Assembly: GCA_947486785.1 (NCBI GenBank)
Contig: CANKUU010000021.1
Location: forward strand, 1-57,792
From: an uncultured Flavobacteriaceae bacterium
GTDB lineage: Bacteria; Bacteroidota; Bacteroidia; Flavobacteriales; Flavobacteriaceae
Reading direction: 5' to 3'
DNA: 57,792 bases
The notes below the pieces were generated by a model. The model ran no database searches. It was given only the letters and a program-made list of their open reading frames with translations, and was not told where the DNA came from. Position 1 is the first letter of the stretch. Each line of letters opens with the position of its first letter. The position numbers and the translations under genes were made by a program. This document shows, one piece after another, positions 9,580 to 18,304 of the stretch.

Positions 9580-10881
9580 ATGAGTAAAACAGTCTACATA
9601 GGAATGACCGCAGATATTATGCACCCTGGTCTAATTAATATTATAGAAGAAGGTACAAAGCATGGAGAAGTAATGGTAGGTTTACTTACCGATAAGGCAA
9701 TAGCCGAGTATAAACGCCTTCCTTATTTAAGTTTTGAACAAAGAAAAATGGTGGTGGAAAATATTAAGGGAGTTACTAAAGTTGTTGCTCAGGAAGAGTG
9801 GGATTATGCTCCAAATCTCTTAAAATATAAACCTGATGTAATGCTGCATGGTGATGATTGGGTTAAAGGGGCTCAAGAAAAATACCGTAACCTAGCGTAC
9901 AAGACGATGAAAGAAATAGGTGGAGAAGTTATCGAAGTGGCTTATACTACCGGTATAAATTCTACTGACCTAGTAGAAAGCACCAAAACAATAGGCACAA
10001 CGCCTCAAGTTAGGCTAAAAGCTTTAAGAAGACTAATCAACTCAAAACCTATTGTTCGAATTTTAGAATCTCATAGTGGGCTTACAGGTTTAATTGCTGA
10101 AACAACCGTAGTTGAAAAAGGTGGTAAACGGGTTGAGTTTGATGGCATGTGGTCTAGTAGTCTTACCGACTCTACTTCTAAAGGTAAACCAGATATTGAA
10201 GCAGTACATATAACATCAAGATTGCATAGTTTAACAGATATGTTGGAGTGTACTACAAAACCTATTATTTATGACGGAGATACAGGAGGTAAAATAGAAC
10301 ATTTCGCTTTTACCGTTCGTACTTTAGAGCGTAATGGTATTTCGGCGGTAATTATCGAAGATAAAGTGGGTTTAAAAAAGAATTCGCTTTTCGGTACTTC
10401 TGTTCCTCAAACTCAAGATACTATTGAAGGCTTTTCTGATAAAATAAAATCGGGTAAACGCGCACAGATTACCGAAGATTTTATGATTATTGCTCGAATT
10501 GAAAGCCTTATTTTAGGCAAAACGGTTACCCATGCACTAGAGAGAGCCATGGCTTATATAAAAGCAGGGGCAGATGGAATTATGATTCATAGCAAAGAAA
10601 AATCTGGCGAAGATATTTTTGAGTTTGTTAACAAGTTTAGAGCTCTTGATACTACCACTCCAATAGTAGTTGTACCATCTACCTATAACCACATAACAGA
10701 AGAGGAGTTCGAAAAACTAGGTGTTAACATAGTTATTTATGCCAATCATATGTTACGGTCATCTTATCCAGCAATGCAAAATGTAGCCAAGTCTATTTTA
10801 GAAAATGGCAGATCTTTAGAGGCCGCTGATGCTTGTATGTCTATAAAAGAAATATTAGAATTAATACCAGGCACAAAATAG
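9580..10881 (+). CDS. aepX: phosphoenolpyruvate mutase with N-terminal nucleotidyltransferase-like domain
   Basis: This protein of 433 residues isomerises phosphoenolpyruvate to phosphonopyruvate, forming the C-P bond. The mutase domain covers roughly residues 145-430. Mg-binding aspartates are D232/D234 (YDGDTGG), and the PEP-mutase signature EDK...NS is E260-D261-K262 with N268-S269, the mark separating mutases from isocitrate-lyase relatives. Residues 1-135 form a cytidylyltransferase-like domain (VYIGMTADIMHPGL, then LLTDKAIAEYKR). Its nucleotide-binding HxGH is changed to H15-P-G-L18, so that domain is probably not catalytic. It follows the LysE gene after 89 bases and leads directly into the decarboxylase gene. 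Confidence 0.9.
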   Translation: MSKTVYIGMTADIMHPGLINIIEEGTKHGEVMVGLLTDKAIAEYKRLPYLSFEQRKMVVENIKGVTKVVAQEEWDYAPNLLKYKPDVMLHGDDWVKGAQEKYRNLAYKTMKEIGGEVIEVAYTTGINSTDLVESTKTIGTTPQVRLKALRRLINSKPIVRILESHSGLTGLIAETTVVEKGGKRVEFDGMWSSSLTDSTSKGKPDIEAVHITSRLHSLTDMLECTTKPIIYDGDTGGKIEHFAFTVRTLERNGISAVIIEDKVGLKKNSLFGTSVPQTQDTIEGFSDKIKSGKRAQITEDFMIIARIESLILGKTVTHALERAMAYIKAGADGIMIHSKEKSGEDIFEFVNKFRALDTTTPIVVVPSTYNHITEEEFEKLGVNIVIYANHMLRSSYPAMQNVAKSILENGRSLEAADACMSIKEILELIPGTK

Positions 10882-10889
10882 GAGTAACT

Positions 10890-12017
10890 ATGATAGATCC
10901 AAAAAAATGTTTTGATGTTTTAAAAGATAATGAAGTTGAATTTTTTACTGGTGTACCAGATTCTTCTTTAAAAAGCTTTACCTCCTATGTGACAGACAAT
11001 AGTAATAAATTTAATAATGTAATTGCTGCTAATGAAGGCACAAGCGTTGCTCTAGCAATGGGGCATCACCTTGCCACAGGTAAGGTTCCTTTTGTTTATA
11101 TGCAGAATTCAGGAATAGGAAATGCGGTAAATCCGCTTTTATCTTTGGCAGACGAGGAAGTATATAAAATTCCAATGTTACTGATGATAGGCTGGAGGGG
11201 AGAACCAGGGGTGAAAGATGAGCCCCAACACGTAAAACAGGGTGAAATTACAGTAGCATTGTTAGAGACGATGAAAATACCGTATGTTGTGTTAAGTGAA
11301 TCTGAACCTAATGCATTAAAGCAGCTTGAAGAAATAATTAAAAAGACCAAAAAAGCGTCTACACCTCATGTAATTTTAGCTAAAAGAACTTTATTTAGCC
11401 CTTATAAATTGCAAAGTAAGCTTGTTAATAGTTTTGCAATGTCGCGAGAAGAGGCTCTAAAACTTGTAGTATCTCATTTTCAAGAAGATGATATTGTAGT
11501 TTCTACCACGGGTAAACTGTCAAGAGAATTGTTCGAATTTAGAGTAAATTCGAACCAATCTCATAAAAGCGATTTTTTAACCGTAGGCGGTATGGGGCAT
11601 TGTTCTTCAATTGCATTGGGTATTGCAATATCAAAACCAGATAAAAGAATTTATTGTCTCGATGGTGATGGTGCGGTGTTAATGCATACAGGTGCAATGT
11701 CTAATATTGGAGATTTAGCACCAAAAAATTATTTTCATATCATTTTTAATAATGGAGCACATGAATCGGTAGGGGGGCAGCCAACTGTAGGTTTTGACGT
11801 AGATTTTTTAAAAGTTGCGCAGGCATTTTCATATAAAGATTATCGCAGTGTAGAAACTAAAGAGGAGCTATCAAAAACAATAGCTCAATTACAAGAAATT
11901 GATGGTCCGGTATTGCTTGAAATAAAAGTTAGAATTGATTCTAGAAAAGATTTGGGTAGACCTACCATTTCACCAGTAGATAATAAGGCTAACTTTATGA
12001 GTAATTTAAGAAGATAG
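10890..12017 (+). CDS. aepY: phosphonopyruvate decarboxylase
   Basis: This thiamine-diphosphate enzyme of 375 residues converts phosphonopyruvate to phosphonoacetaldehyde, pulling the unfavourable mutase equilibrium forward. The start chosen is ATG 10890, preceded by GGAGT 5 bases upstream. The frame extends 19 codons further upstream into aepX, but those codons look unrelated. The N-terminal half shows FFTGVPDSSLKSF and ANEGTSVALAMG, with the glutamate of the ThDP site. The C-terminal half shows the ThDP/Mg motif GDGAVLMHTGAMSNIG followed by FNNGAHESVGGQPT, characteristic of this decarboxylase. It starts 8 bases after aepX and is 7 bases from the next gene. Confidence 0.9.
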   Translation: MIDPKKCFDVLKDNEVEFFTGVPDSSLKSFTSYVTDNSNKFNNVIAANEGTSVALAMGHHLATGKVPFVYMQNSGIGNAVNPLLSLADEEVYKIPMLLMIGWRGEPGVKDEPQHVKQGEITVALLETMKIPYVVLSESEPNALKQLEEIIKKTKKASTPHVILAKRTLFSPYKLQSKLVNSFAMSREEALKLVVSHFQEDDIVVSTTGKLSRELFEFRVNSNQSHKSDFLTVGGMGHCSSIALGIAISKPDKRIYCLDGDGAVLMHTGAMSNIGDLAPKNYFHIIFNNGAHESVGGQPTVGFDVDFLKVAQAFSYKDYRSVETKEELSKTIAQLQEIDGPVLLEIKVRIDSRKDLGRPTISPVDNKANFMSNLRR

Positions 12018-12024
12018 GGTATTT

Positions 12025-13407
12025 ATGAGTAATGTAAAGGAACAATCGGTAAGGGTAATGGTAGATATGTCTGCAACTTTGATGCATTATGGGCATGTAC
12101 GTTTATTAAAAAAAGCTAAAAATTATTTTAAAGATAAAAAGGTTACTGTTGTGGTAGGTTTAACTACCGACGATGAAGTAATTAAACATAAAGGATACAG
12201 ACCTGAGATACCTTTTAAAGGTAGAAAAGAGCTTTTAGAGGCAATTGAGTATGTAGACGAAGTAGTACCCACAACTTGGAAAATTACCGAAGAAACAATT
12301 ACAAAATATAGTATTGATTTTTTAGTGCACGGTAGCGATAATTCAAATAACGTTAAGAATATAATTCAGTTTGACCGCACCGAAGGAGTCTCAAGTGAAA
12401 TGTTAAGGGTTAGAGCATTAAATTCAATAATTCAAAAACGAAATTCTTCAAAACCAATGTATACTCCTGGCCCATCAAATTTATCTTTAGATAATGTGCT
12501 TGATTTAAGAGGTGTTTTTGGTCGTGATGACCAAGAGTATGACCATATAGAAGAAACAGTTTTGAACAATATTTTAGCACTTACAGGTCATGATCATATT
12601 GTAAGAATGCAAGGTTCGGCAACTACAGCGATTGATGTGGCAACAACAAATTTTGTAGTAGGTTCGGTTTTAATAGTAGTTTCTGGCTATTACAGCAAGC
12701 GATTAATAGAAATATATAATCGAAAAAAGCATTTAATGCCTAAAACCACTATTACTATTATTGACTATTTAGAGCTAGAAGATGAGTTAAAGAAAAACCG
12801 AAAGTTTGATTGGATTTCGGCTGCTTATACAGAGACTGCAGGCGGGTTCTTAGCCGATATTCAATTATTACACAATTTAGCGAAAGCTAAAGAGGCAAAA
12901 TTATTTTTAGATGCAACGGCCTCTATTAATTTAGAAGATCATCACAATTTGGCAGACGCCTGTGCATTTAGTTCTTGCAAAGGCTTGGGTGGATTAACTG
13001 GTGCTGGTTTTATAACCTTCAAAGAAGGTTGTTTAAGTAATGAAAAACCTACCAATTTACCTTGGTCTTTAGATATAGCAACGTATCAAAATAAAATGAC
13101 TACTGGTCCTTATCATGCAATATGTTCTTTGTATACTATTTCTAAGAATTTTGAAAGGGTTAAAAATAATGTGAGAAAAAGTAAAGATATTTTTCTTAAA
13201 AAATATGCAGATAGAATTGTAAGGCCTGAAAAAGATCAAGCACAATTGTCAACTCTATTTAAAGCAACTAACCTTAAGGCAGAAAAAGGGGTGACTTATA
13301 GCCCAAGGGCGGTTACAGAGGGTAACGCTATTATTTGTCATTTAGGAGATATGTTTAGTGAACACGATGATATTGGTCAACTTTATAATAATCTAAAAAT
13401 AGATTAA
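12025..13407 (+). CDS. fusion of HxGH cytidylyltransferase and 2-aminoethylphosphonate aminotransferase-like domain
   Basis: This 460-residue protein has two domains. Residues 1-135 are a nucleotidyltransferase of the TagD / ethanolamine-phosphate cytidylyltransferase superfamily. HYGH is intact at residues 21-24 (SATLMHYGHVRLLKK), and RTEGVSSEMLR near 118-128 replaces the family's RTxGxSTT motif. Residues 145-460 are a class V aminotransferase opening with YTPGPSNLS, with D296 (LFLDATASI) and probable PLP lysine K319 (SSCKGLGGLTGAG). By context the aminotransferase makes 2-aminoethylphosphonate from phosphonoacetaldehyde and the other domain activates it with CTP to CMP-aminoethylphosphonate. 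The aminotransferase part, about 315 residues, is shorter than the usual 360 or so. The first domain differs in type from the MobA-like domain of the known fusion PntC. Confidence 0.75.
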   Translation: MSNVKEQSVRVMVDMSATLMHYGHVRLLKKAKNYFKDKKVTVVVGLTTDDEVIKHKGYRPEIPFKGRKELLEAIEYVDEVVPTTWKITEETITKYSIDFLVHGSDNSNNVKNIIQFDRTEGVSSEMLRVRALNSIIQKRNSSKPMYTPGPSNLSLDNVLDLRGVFGRDDQEYDHIEETVLNNILALTGHDHIVRMQGSATTAIDVATTNFVVGSVLIVVSGYYSKRLIEIYNRKKHLMPKTTITIIDYLELEDELKKNRKFDWISAAYTETAGGFLADIQLLHNLAKAKEAKLFLDATASINLEDHHNLADACAFSSCKGLGGLTGAGFITFKEGCLSNEKPTNLPWSLDIATYQNKMTTGPYHAICSLYTISKNFERVKNNVRKSKDIFLKKYADRIVRPEKDQAQLSTLFKATNLKAEKGVTYSPRAVTEGNAIICHLGDMFSEHDDIGQLYNNLKID

Positions 13408-13447
13408 CCTTCTAGCTACAACGAAATAATTACAACTAGTCCTTGAA

Positions 13448-14314
13448 ATGAGTTTATTAAAAGAGTATAAATCATCTTTAAAATTAATTGAAACAGAAGA
13501 AGTTGTAGAATTAGTATTTTTTAGACCCTTAGCTTTTTTATTTGTTAAGTTAATATACAATACAGGTCTTACACCAAATCAAGTTACATTCTTAGGTTTA
13601 ATTTTTGGAGTTTCAGGAGGTGTATCATTAGCATATGGCACTCCTAAATCTATGATTATTGCTGCTTTCTTATTCATTATATTTTGTGTTTTAGATTGTA
13701 GCGATGGTCAATTAGCGAGATTAAAGGGCAACGGTACGCAGTTCGGCAGAATATTCGATGGCATGGCAGATTATTTAGTTTCTATTGCCACTTATACGGG
13801 TATGATTATCGCTTATGCTGTAAATTCACTTACGCCATGGTCAAATGCTCTTTTAATTTTAATGGCGGCTTTAAGTAATATTGTACACGCCGTTCTAGTA
13901 GATTATTATCGCAATCGTTTTATAGATTACGCACGGGGTGGTAAAAGTGTCTTAAATGATGAAATGAGTAATCTACAACTTGAATATGAAGAATTAAAAA
14001 ACAAAAAAGGTAAAATATTTGAGAAAATAGTTCTTCGTATCTATTTAAAGTATTCGTCTCTTCAAAATAATTTGGTTTCTACTGCTGGTAATAAAAGTAA
14101 AATATCATCTAAAGAATATTATAAAGTAAATAAATTACAGATTCATCTTTGGACGTATTTGGGTCCAACTACACAATGGTCTTTCTTAATTATTTGCTTA
14201 TTTTTCGATAGTATACATTTCTATCTTTGGACACTTATAACCGTATTTAACATCTATGCCTTCGGCTTATTTTTTGTGCAAAAAAGTAGAAACAGACTTC
14301 TTGATCTTAATTAG
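13448..14314 (+). CDS. CDP-alcohol phosphotransferase, putative phosphonolipid head-group transferase
   Basis: This is a membrane enzyme of 288 residues with the complete CDP-alcohol phosphotransferase signature: D83, D86-G87, A90-R91, G100, D104 and D108 (DCSDGQLAR, then GRIFDGMAD). These aspartates bind two metal ions and D108 is the general base. Hydrophobic helices flank the motif, and a polar stretch of about 70 residues (roughly 160-230) interrupts the C-terminal helices. The family transfers a phospho-alcohol from a CDP/CMP donor to a lipid hydroxyl. Following directly after an aminoethylphosphonate cytidylyltransferase, its likely donor is CMP-aminoethylphosphonate. The acceptor is probably ceramide from the upstream genes, though diacylglycerol is possible. 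Confidence 0.8.
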   Translation: MSLLKEYKSSLKLIETEEVVELVFFRPLAFLFVKLIYNTGLTPNQVTFLGLIFGVSGGVSLAYGTPKSMIIAAFLFIIFCVLDCSDGQLARLKGNGTQFGRIFDGMADYLVSIATYTGMIIAYAVNSLTPWSNALLILMAALSNIVHAVLVDYYRNRFIDYARGGKSVLNDEMSNLQLEYEELKNKKGKIFEKIVLRIYLKYSSLQNNLVSTAGNKSKISSKEYYKVNKLQIHLWTYLGPTTQWSFLIICLFFDSIHFYLWTLITVFNIYAFGLFFVQKSRNRLLDLN

Positions 14315-14466
14315 TTGAAATTATATTAGTGCAACAAAAAGAAACAATTTAGAAGGGTTTTGTACTTTCTTTATGTAGTGGTGATTTCACCTTTTTTAAA
14401 TAAAGTATAAAAATTTCACAAGTATTGACTTGATTTTTATTCTTTGTTATTTGACTTGATTATAAC

Positions 14467-14493
14467 AAAAAAAGAAGCCGTCGAAAGACGGCT
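14467..14493 (-). terminator. intrinsic terminator of the small RNA
   Basis: A 7-bp GC-rich stem with a 4-nt loop is followed on the minus strand by seven U residues. Read on the plus strand it lacks a U tract, so it is unlikely to end the phosphonate operon efficiently. Confidence 0.6.
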
Positions 14494-14588
14494 CCTTTAG
14501 ATTGAAATTCGTGTCCCTCCGAATTTCACCTATTCAACGAAATTTAACGACAGATAGCGAAAGTGGCGCTATCTGTGTTTCTTATCAA
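14467..14588 (-). ncRNA. candidate small RNA of about 120 nt
   Basis: On the minus strand a promoter at 14621-14593 is followed by three tandem hairpins and a U tract. Hairpin 1 has perfect 10-bp arms at 14567-14576 and 14550-14559. Hairpin 2 has 9-bp arms at 14520-14528 and 14503-14511, with an 8-nt loop reading GAGGGACA in the RNA. The last hairpin (14493-14476, stem AGCCGUC/GACGGCU) runs into seven U residues at 14473-14467, a classic intrinsic terminator. No ORF of note lies inside. It could belong to a known flavobacterial RNA family (Flavo-1 or 6S-Flavo are the ones to test), or be new. The purine-rich loop resembles a Shine-Dalgarno sequence. Confidence 0.55.
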
Positions 14589-14592
14589 TACT

Positions 14593-14621
14593 CAAATGTA
14601 AGAAAAAACTTACTAACCAAA
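14593..14621 (-). promoter_or_regulatory. Bacteroidota-type promoter for the small RNA
   Basis: Read on the minus strand, TTTG at 14621-14618 is followed after 17 bases by TACATTTG at 14600-14593. This fits the TTTG / TAnnTTTG elements of the Bacteroidota primary sigma factor, with spacing inside the usual range. Transcription would start near 14588. Confidence 0.55.
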
Positions 14622-14774
14622 CAAGTATAGTTGTGAAAATATTAAAAATAGTTGTGAAATCACTAAAATATGATGTCTGGGGGTAAAAAGTAAACGTTAT
14701 GAGTGATGTTAAATTTATTTTTCAAGTTGGTTCTTAGCCCCAAAAGATGAACCTAATATACTATTTTAGCTAAA

Positions 14775-16898
14775 ATGATATTACCGATGTGTATTAAAAA
14801 TTATTGTGATTATATTTTTTCTGTTTTTTTTATCTGTTCTCTATTGTTCTTTTCTGCATGTAAAGTTCAGAAAGAAGAGCAAAATGAGCATACTTTCACC
14901 AACGACTTGGTGTACGAGACTAGTCCATATCTATTACAGCATGCACATAATCCTGTTGATTGGAAAGCATGGAATGAGGAGTTGTTTACAAAAGCCAAAA
15001 AAGAAAATAAGCTGCTATTAATAAGTATTGGATATTCTTCTTGTCATTGGTGTCACGTTATGGAGAAGGAAACTTTTGAAGATACATTGGTCGCAAATCT
15101 TATGAACAAACATTTTATTAGTATAAAGGTAGATAGAGAAGAAAGACCCGATGTAGACCAAGTATATCAAACAGCGATTCAACTTATTGGGCAAAGTGGT
15201 GGCTGGCCGTTAAACGTAATAGCCCTACCTAACGGTAAACCTTTATATTTAGGCACATATCTTCCTAAAGAGCAATGGAATGAGGTATTGAGTAAGGTTA
15301 ATAAGATGTACACCAATGACCCAGAGAAGGCTAATGAATATGCAAACAGCTTAGCGCAGGGTATAAATGAAGTCAACGTTTTAACACCTTCCTACGAGTT
15401 TGAAAATTTGACCAAAGAAAACTTAAGTCTGGCGGTGGAAAAATGGAAAGAAAAATGGGATTTAGACCTAGGGGGTAATCAAGGTAACCAAAAATTTATT
15501 ACTCCTAATAATTTGCAGTTTTTACTAGATTATTCAGTCGTAGCTAAAGATAAAGCAACTTTAAAACACGTTAAAAATACATTACAGAAAATAGCAAATG
15601 GTGGTATTTATGATCATATCGGTGGCGGTTTCTACCGATACAGTACCGATTCGAAATGGAGAATACCTCATTTTGAGAAAATGCTTTACGATAATGCTCA
15701 AATTATCAGTTTGTATTCTAATGCATATAAAGTTTTTAAAGAACCAGCTTTTAAAGACATCGTTTATGAAACTATTAGATTTTTAGAGCGCGAGATGAAA
15801 CACTCAGAAGGTGGGTATTATGCAACATTAAATGCAGATAGTAATGGTGTTGAAGGGGAGTATTATGTTTGGACCTTAAAGGAGTTAAAGTTAATTTTAG
15901 GTAGCGATTTAAAGCTATTTAGTAGTTATTATAACGTTGAGCCTGCTAATGCTTGGGAAGAAAATAAATATGTGCTTTTTAAAGATGGTTTAGATACTAA
16001 TTTTTTAAAAAAACATGAGGTTTCTGTAATAACATTGGATTCTTTAAAACGGCGGTGGAGTGATAAGCTATTAAAAGCTAGGTATAAAAGAGTGAGACCG
16101 ACAATTGATGACAAAATTATAAGTTCTTGGAATTCTCTCTTAATAAAAGGGTACACAGATGCATACGCTGTTTTTGGTGACGAAACTTTTTTAGAACGTG
16201 CGCTTTCAATCTATAATTTTATTAAGGCAAAGAGTTTTAAAAACGGAAGACTCATTCATTCCTACAAAAAAGGTAGCAAAAGAAATGAAGGTTTTCTCGA
16301 GGACTATGCTTTTTTAATTGATGCATCGTTAAATCTTTATACAGTAACCTTAAATGAGGAATTTGTTGATTTCTCTATGGAACTGACCGATATTGTTTTC
16401 AAAGATTTTTCTGATAAGGAATCAGGTATGTTTACCTTTAATAAAGATCAAAGTTTAATATCTAAAATCATTAAAACTAATGACGGTGATATACCCTCGC
16501 CTAATTCAGTAATGGCACATAATCTATTAAAATTGGGGCATATTAAATATTTGCCCGATTATATAAAGCAATCTCAGGCAATGACTACAACAGTTTTACC
16601 CTATATTAAAGCGTATACCGATGGTTACTCTAATTGGGCAAGCCTATTACTCAATACAACTCATCCTTATTTTGAGATTGTAGTAGTTGGTAAAAATGCT
16701 AAAAAAACAATAAAAAAATTACACTCAAAACACCTGCCAAACACCTTAATTGTTGGCACTACGGGTGATAGCGAGGCACCTTTATTTAAGGATCGTTTTG
16801 TTGAAGACGCTACCTATATTTATGTGTGTCAAAATAGTACATGTAAGTTGCCAGTTACCACAATTACAGAAGCCTTAGAGCAACTACAAAATTTTTAA
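14775..16898 (+). CDS. YyaL/DUF255 thioredoxin-domain lipoprotein
   Basis: This 707-residue protein has an N-terminal lipoprotein signal ([12 protein letters not shown], lipid cysteine C29). The DUF255 thioredoxin-like domain starts at about residue 45 with [17 protein letters not shown] and carries the C90-HW-C93 redox motif ([10 protein letters not shown]). An alpha/alpha toroid like that of N-acylglucosamine 2-epimerases follows ([26 protein letters not shown]). The family includes human SPATA20 and bacterial YyaL; its biochemical role is not established. A lipid anchor would place it in the periplasm or at the membrane. It stands alone between long gaps. A start four codons further in is possible. 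Confidence 0.8.
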   Translation: MILPMCIKNYCDYIFSVFFICSLLFFSACKVQKEEQNEHTFTNDLVYETSPYLLQHAHNPVDWKAWNEELFTKAKKENKLLLISIGYSSCHWCHVMEKETFEDTLVANLMNKHFISIKVDREERPDVDQVYQTAIQLIGQSGGWPLNVIALPNGKPLYLGTYLPKEQWNEVLSKVNKMYTNDPEKANEYANSLAQGINEVNVLTPSYEFENLTKENLSLAVEKWKEKWDLDLGGNQGNQKFITPNNLQFLLDYSVVAKDKATLKHVKNTLQKIANGGIYDHIGGGFYRYSTDSKWRIPHFEKMLYDNAQIISLYSNAYKVFKEPAFKDIVYETIRFLEREMKHSEGGYYATLNADSNGVEGEYYVWTLKELKLILGSDLKLFSSYYNVEPANAWEENKYVLFKDGLDTNFLKKHEVSVITLDSLKRRWSDKLLKARYKRVRPTIDDKIISSWNSLLIKGYTDAYAVFGDETFLERALSIYNFIKAKSFKNGRLIHSYKKGSKRNEGFLEDYAFLIDASLNLYTVTLNEEFVDFSMELTDIVFKDFSDKESGMFTFNKDQSLISKIIKTNDGDIPSPNSVMAHNLLKLGHIKYLPDYIKQSQAMTTTVLPYIKAYTDGYSNWASLLLNTTHPYFEIVVVGKNAKKTIKKLHSKHLPNTLIVGTTGDSEAPLFKDRFVEDATYIYVCQNSTCKLPVTTITEALEQLQNF

Positions 16899-17266
16899 AC
16901 CCGCTCGTTACTTTCAAAAATAAAACAAAGAATTTATAAGCAATCTATTTTTTTTAAAAAACTAGTATGCCATAAAAATCAAAAAGTATTTATACGTTCT
17001 ACGAGTAAATTTGTGAAACAAAAACACTACGTTAAGGTTTAATCTCAATAATTTAAGCAAACCTTATTTGCAATATGGTTGCCTAAAAATTACTCAAATT
17101 TATACTAGCTAAATAGCGAACTATTTGTTTTAAAAGTGGTTATTTTGATGTTCTTTTTAACATTATTTTAAAATGCACAAATGTCCGAAATTCGCAATGA
17201 TTCTAGTTTTTAGGTAAGCTACGGCAATTATTTTCAATATTATTCTTTAGTTGGTCATTGGTAGGA
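16899..17266. other. intergenic gap between convergent genes
   Basis: This is AT-rich sequence between the plus-strand YyaL gene and the minus-strand AraC regulator. I see no ORF, no RNA-like structure and no clear terminator. Confidence 0.4.
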
Positions 17267-18142
17267 CTATTTTATATTTGATTGGTAACGAGATAAATAA
17301 GTTCTTGGCGACATTTTTTTAATTGCTTTAAACTGTCGATTAAAATTAGAAACATTATTGTAACCAGATTCAAAACAAATACTTGCGATACTGCTTTTGT
17401 TTTCAATTAATTTTTTACAAGCATACCCTATTCTTACCTCATTGAGATAACGAGAAAAAGTTTTTCTATTTACTCTTTTAAAAAATCTGCTAAATGCGGT
17501 CGGATTCATTTTTGCAATTTGGGCAATATCATTTAAGCGAATTTCTTTATTAAAATTTGCAAAAATATATTCATACGTTTTATCAAGTTTGCTATTTTTA
17601 TTTTGAATGAATGAGTGAACAAACGATTCACTCGATAAAAACTCAAATTGCTTATGATGCGCTAAATCAGACAAAAGTTTAATAAATTTTAGTGTTCTTT
17701 TAAACCCAGGTTGTAGCTTTTTTATTTTTGTTATTTTTTTTGATAATTTTTCGGTCGATCCCGTAAACTTAATACCATATTTAGAGGCTTCGAGCAAGTT
17801 AAAAATGGGTTTCATTTCATGGGCATTTAAAAAATCAAATCCTAAAAAATCTTTTTTAAAGTGAATAACAATGTCTTCGGCAATTAGATTGTTATTTTTA
17901 TTGAAATAAGCATCATCATTTAGCCACATATGAGGTAAGTTTTTGCCAAGTAATACCAGATCACCTTCTGCAAAATTTTTAATGCTATCACCAACAAAAC
18001 GAGTACCAGTACTTTTAAGCGTTAAAATTAACTCTAATTCCGGATGATAATGCCATACTTTTAGAAAGTTAGGTTCTTTATGATGGGTCACAGAAAATGA
18101 ACTATTCTCTGGCTTCTCGCGGCTAATATAATGTAACTCCAT
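17267..18142 (-). CDS. AraC family transcriptional regulator
   Basis: This regulator has 291 residues. The N-terminal part (about 15-150) is a cupin-like sensor with KVWHYHPELELILTLKSTGT and GDLVLLGKNLPHMW. The C-terminal part (about 185-288) is the double helix-turn-helix: LNDIAQIAKMNPTAFSRFFK, then ASICFESGYNNVSNFNRQFK and SPRTYLSRY. This layout is typical of AraC-type activators of sugar catabolism. It is divergent from the decayed dehydrogenase/kinase relics and the intact UxaA-fucose genes, which it probably controls or once controlled. Confidence 0.8.
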   Translation of the reverse strand: MELHYISREKPENSSFSVTHHKEPNFLKVWHYHPELELILTLKSTGTRFVGDSIKNFAEGDLVLLGKNLPHMWLNDDAYFNKNNNLIAEDIVIHFKKDFLGFDFLNAHEMKPIFNLLEASKYGIKFTGSTEKLSKKITKIKKLQPGFKRTLKFIKLLSDLAHHKQFEFLSSESFVHSFIQNKNSKLDKTYEYIFANFNKEIRLNDIAQIAKMNPTAFSRFFKRVNRKTFSRYLNEVRIGYACKKLIENKSSIASICFESGYNNVSNFNRQFKAIKKMSPRTYLSRYQSNIK

Positions 18143-18304
18143 TTATGCGTATCGGGTGAATTAAATACGTGTTGTTTGAGCAATTTACTATGTTTAAGAC
18201 TAATTGTTAAATTTTAAGGCAAAAATAGTATCGTTAATAATGCTTTTTGTGGTAGAATTTTATGTTTTGTTACCCTAGTTTTGATTTTTGTATAATTAGT
18301 TGTT

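Noticed and set aside
10833-10889. Upstream extension of phosphonopyruvate decarboxylase
   Set aside because: It overlaps the aepX coding region, lacks family similarity, and the ATG at 10890 has a good ribosome-binding site.
9580-14314. Phosphonate genes as part of a capsule or O-antigen cluster
   Set aside because: No glycosyltransferase, flippase or polymerase is present; the last gene is a lipid phosphotransferase and the neighbours make ceramide.
14476-14493. Hairpin as terminator of the plus-strand phosphonate operon
   Set aside because: There is no T tract on the plus strand, whereas seven Us follow on the minus strand, so it belongs to the minus-strand RNA.
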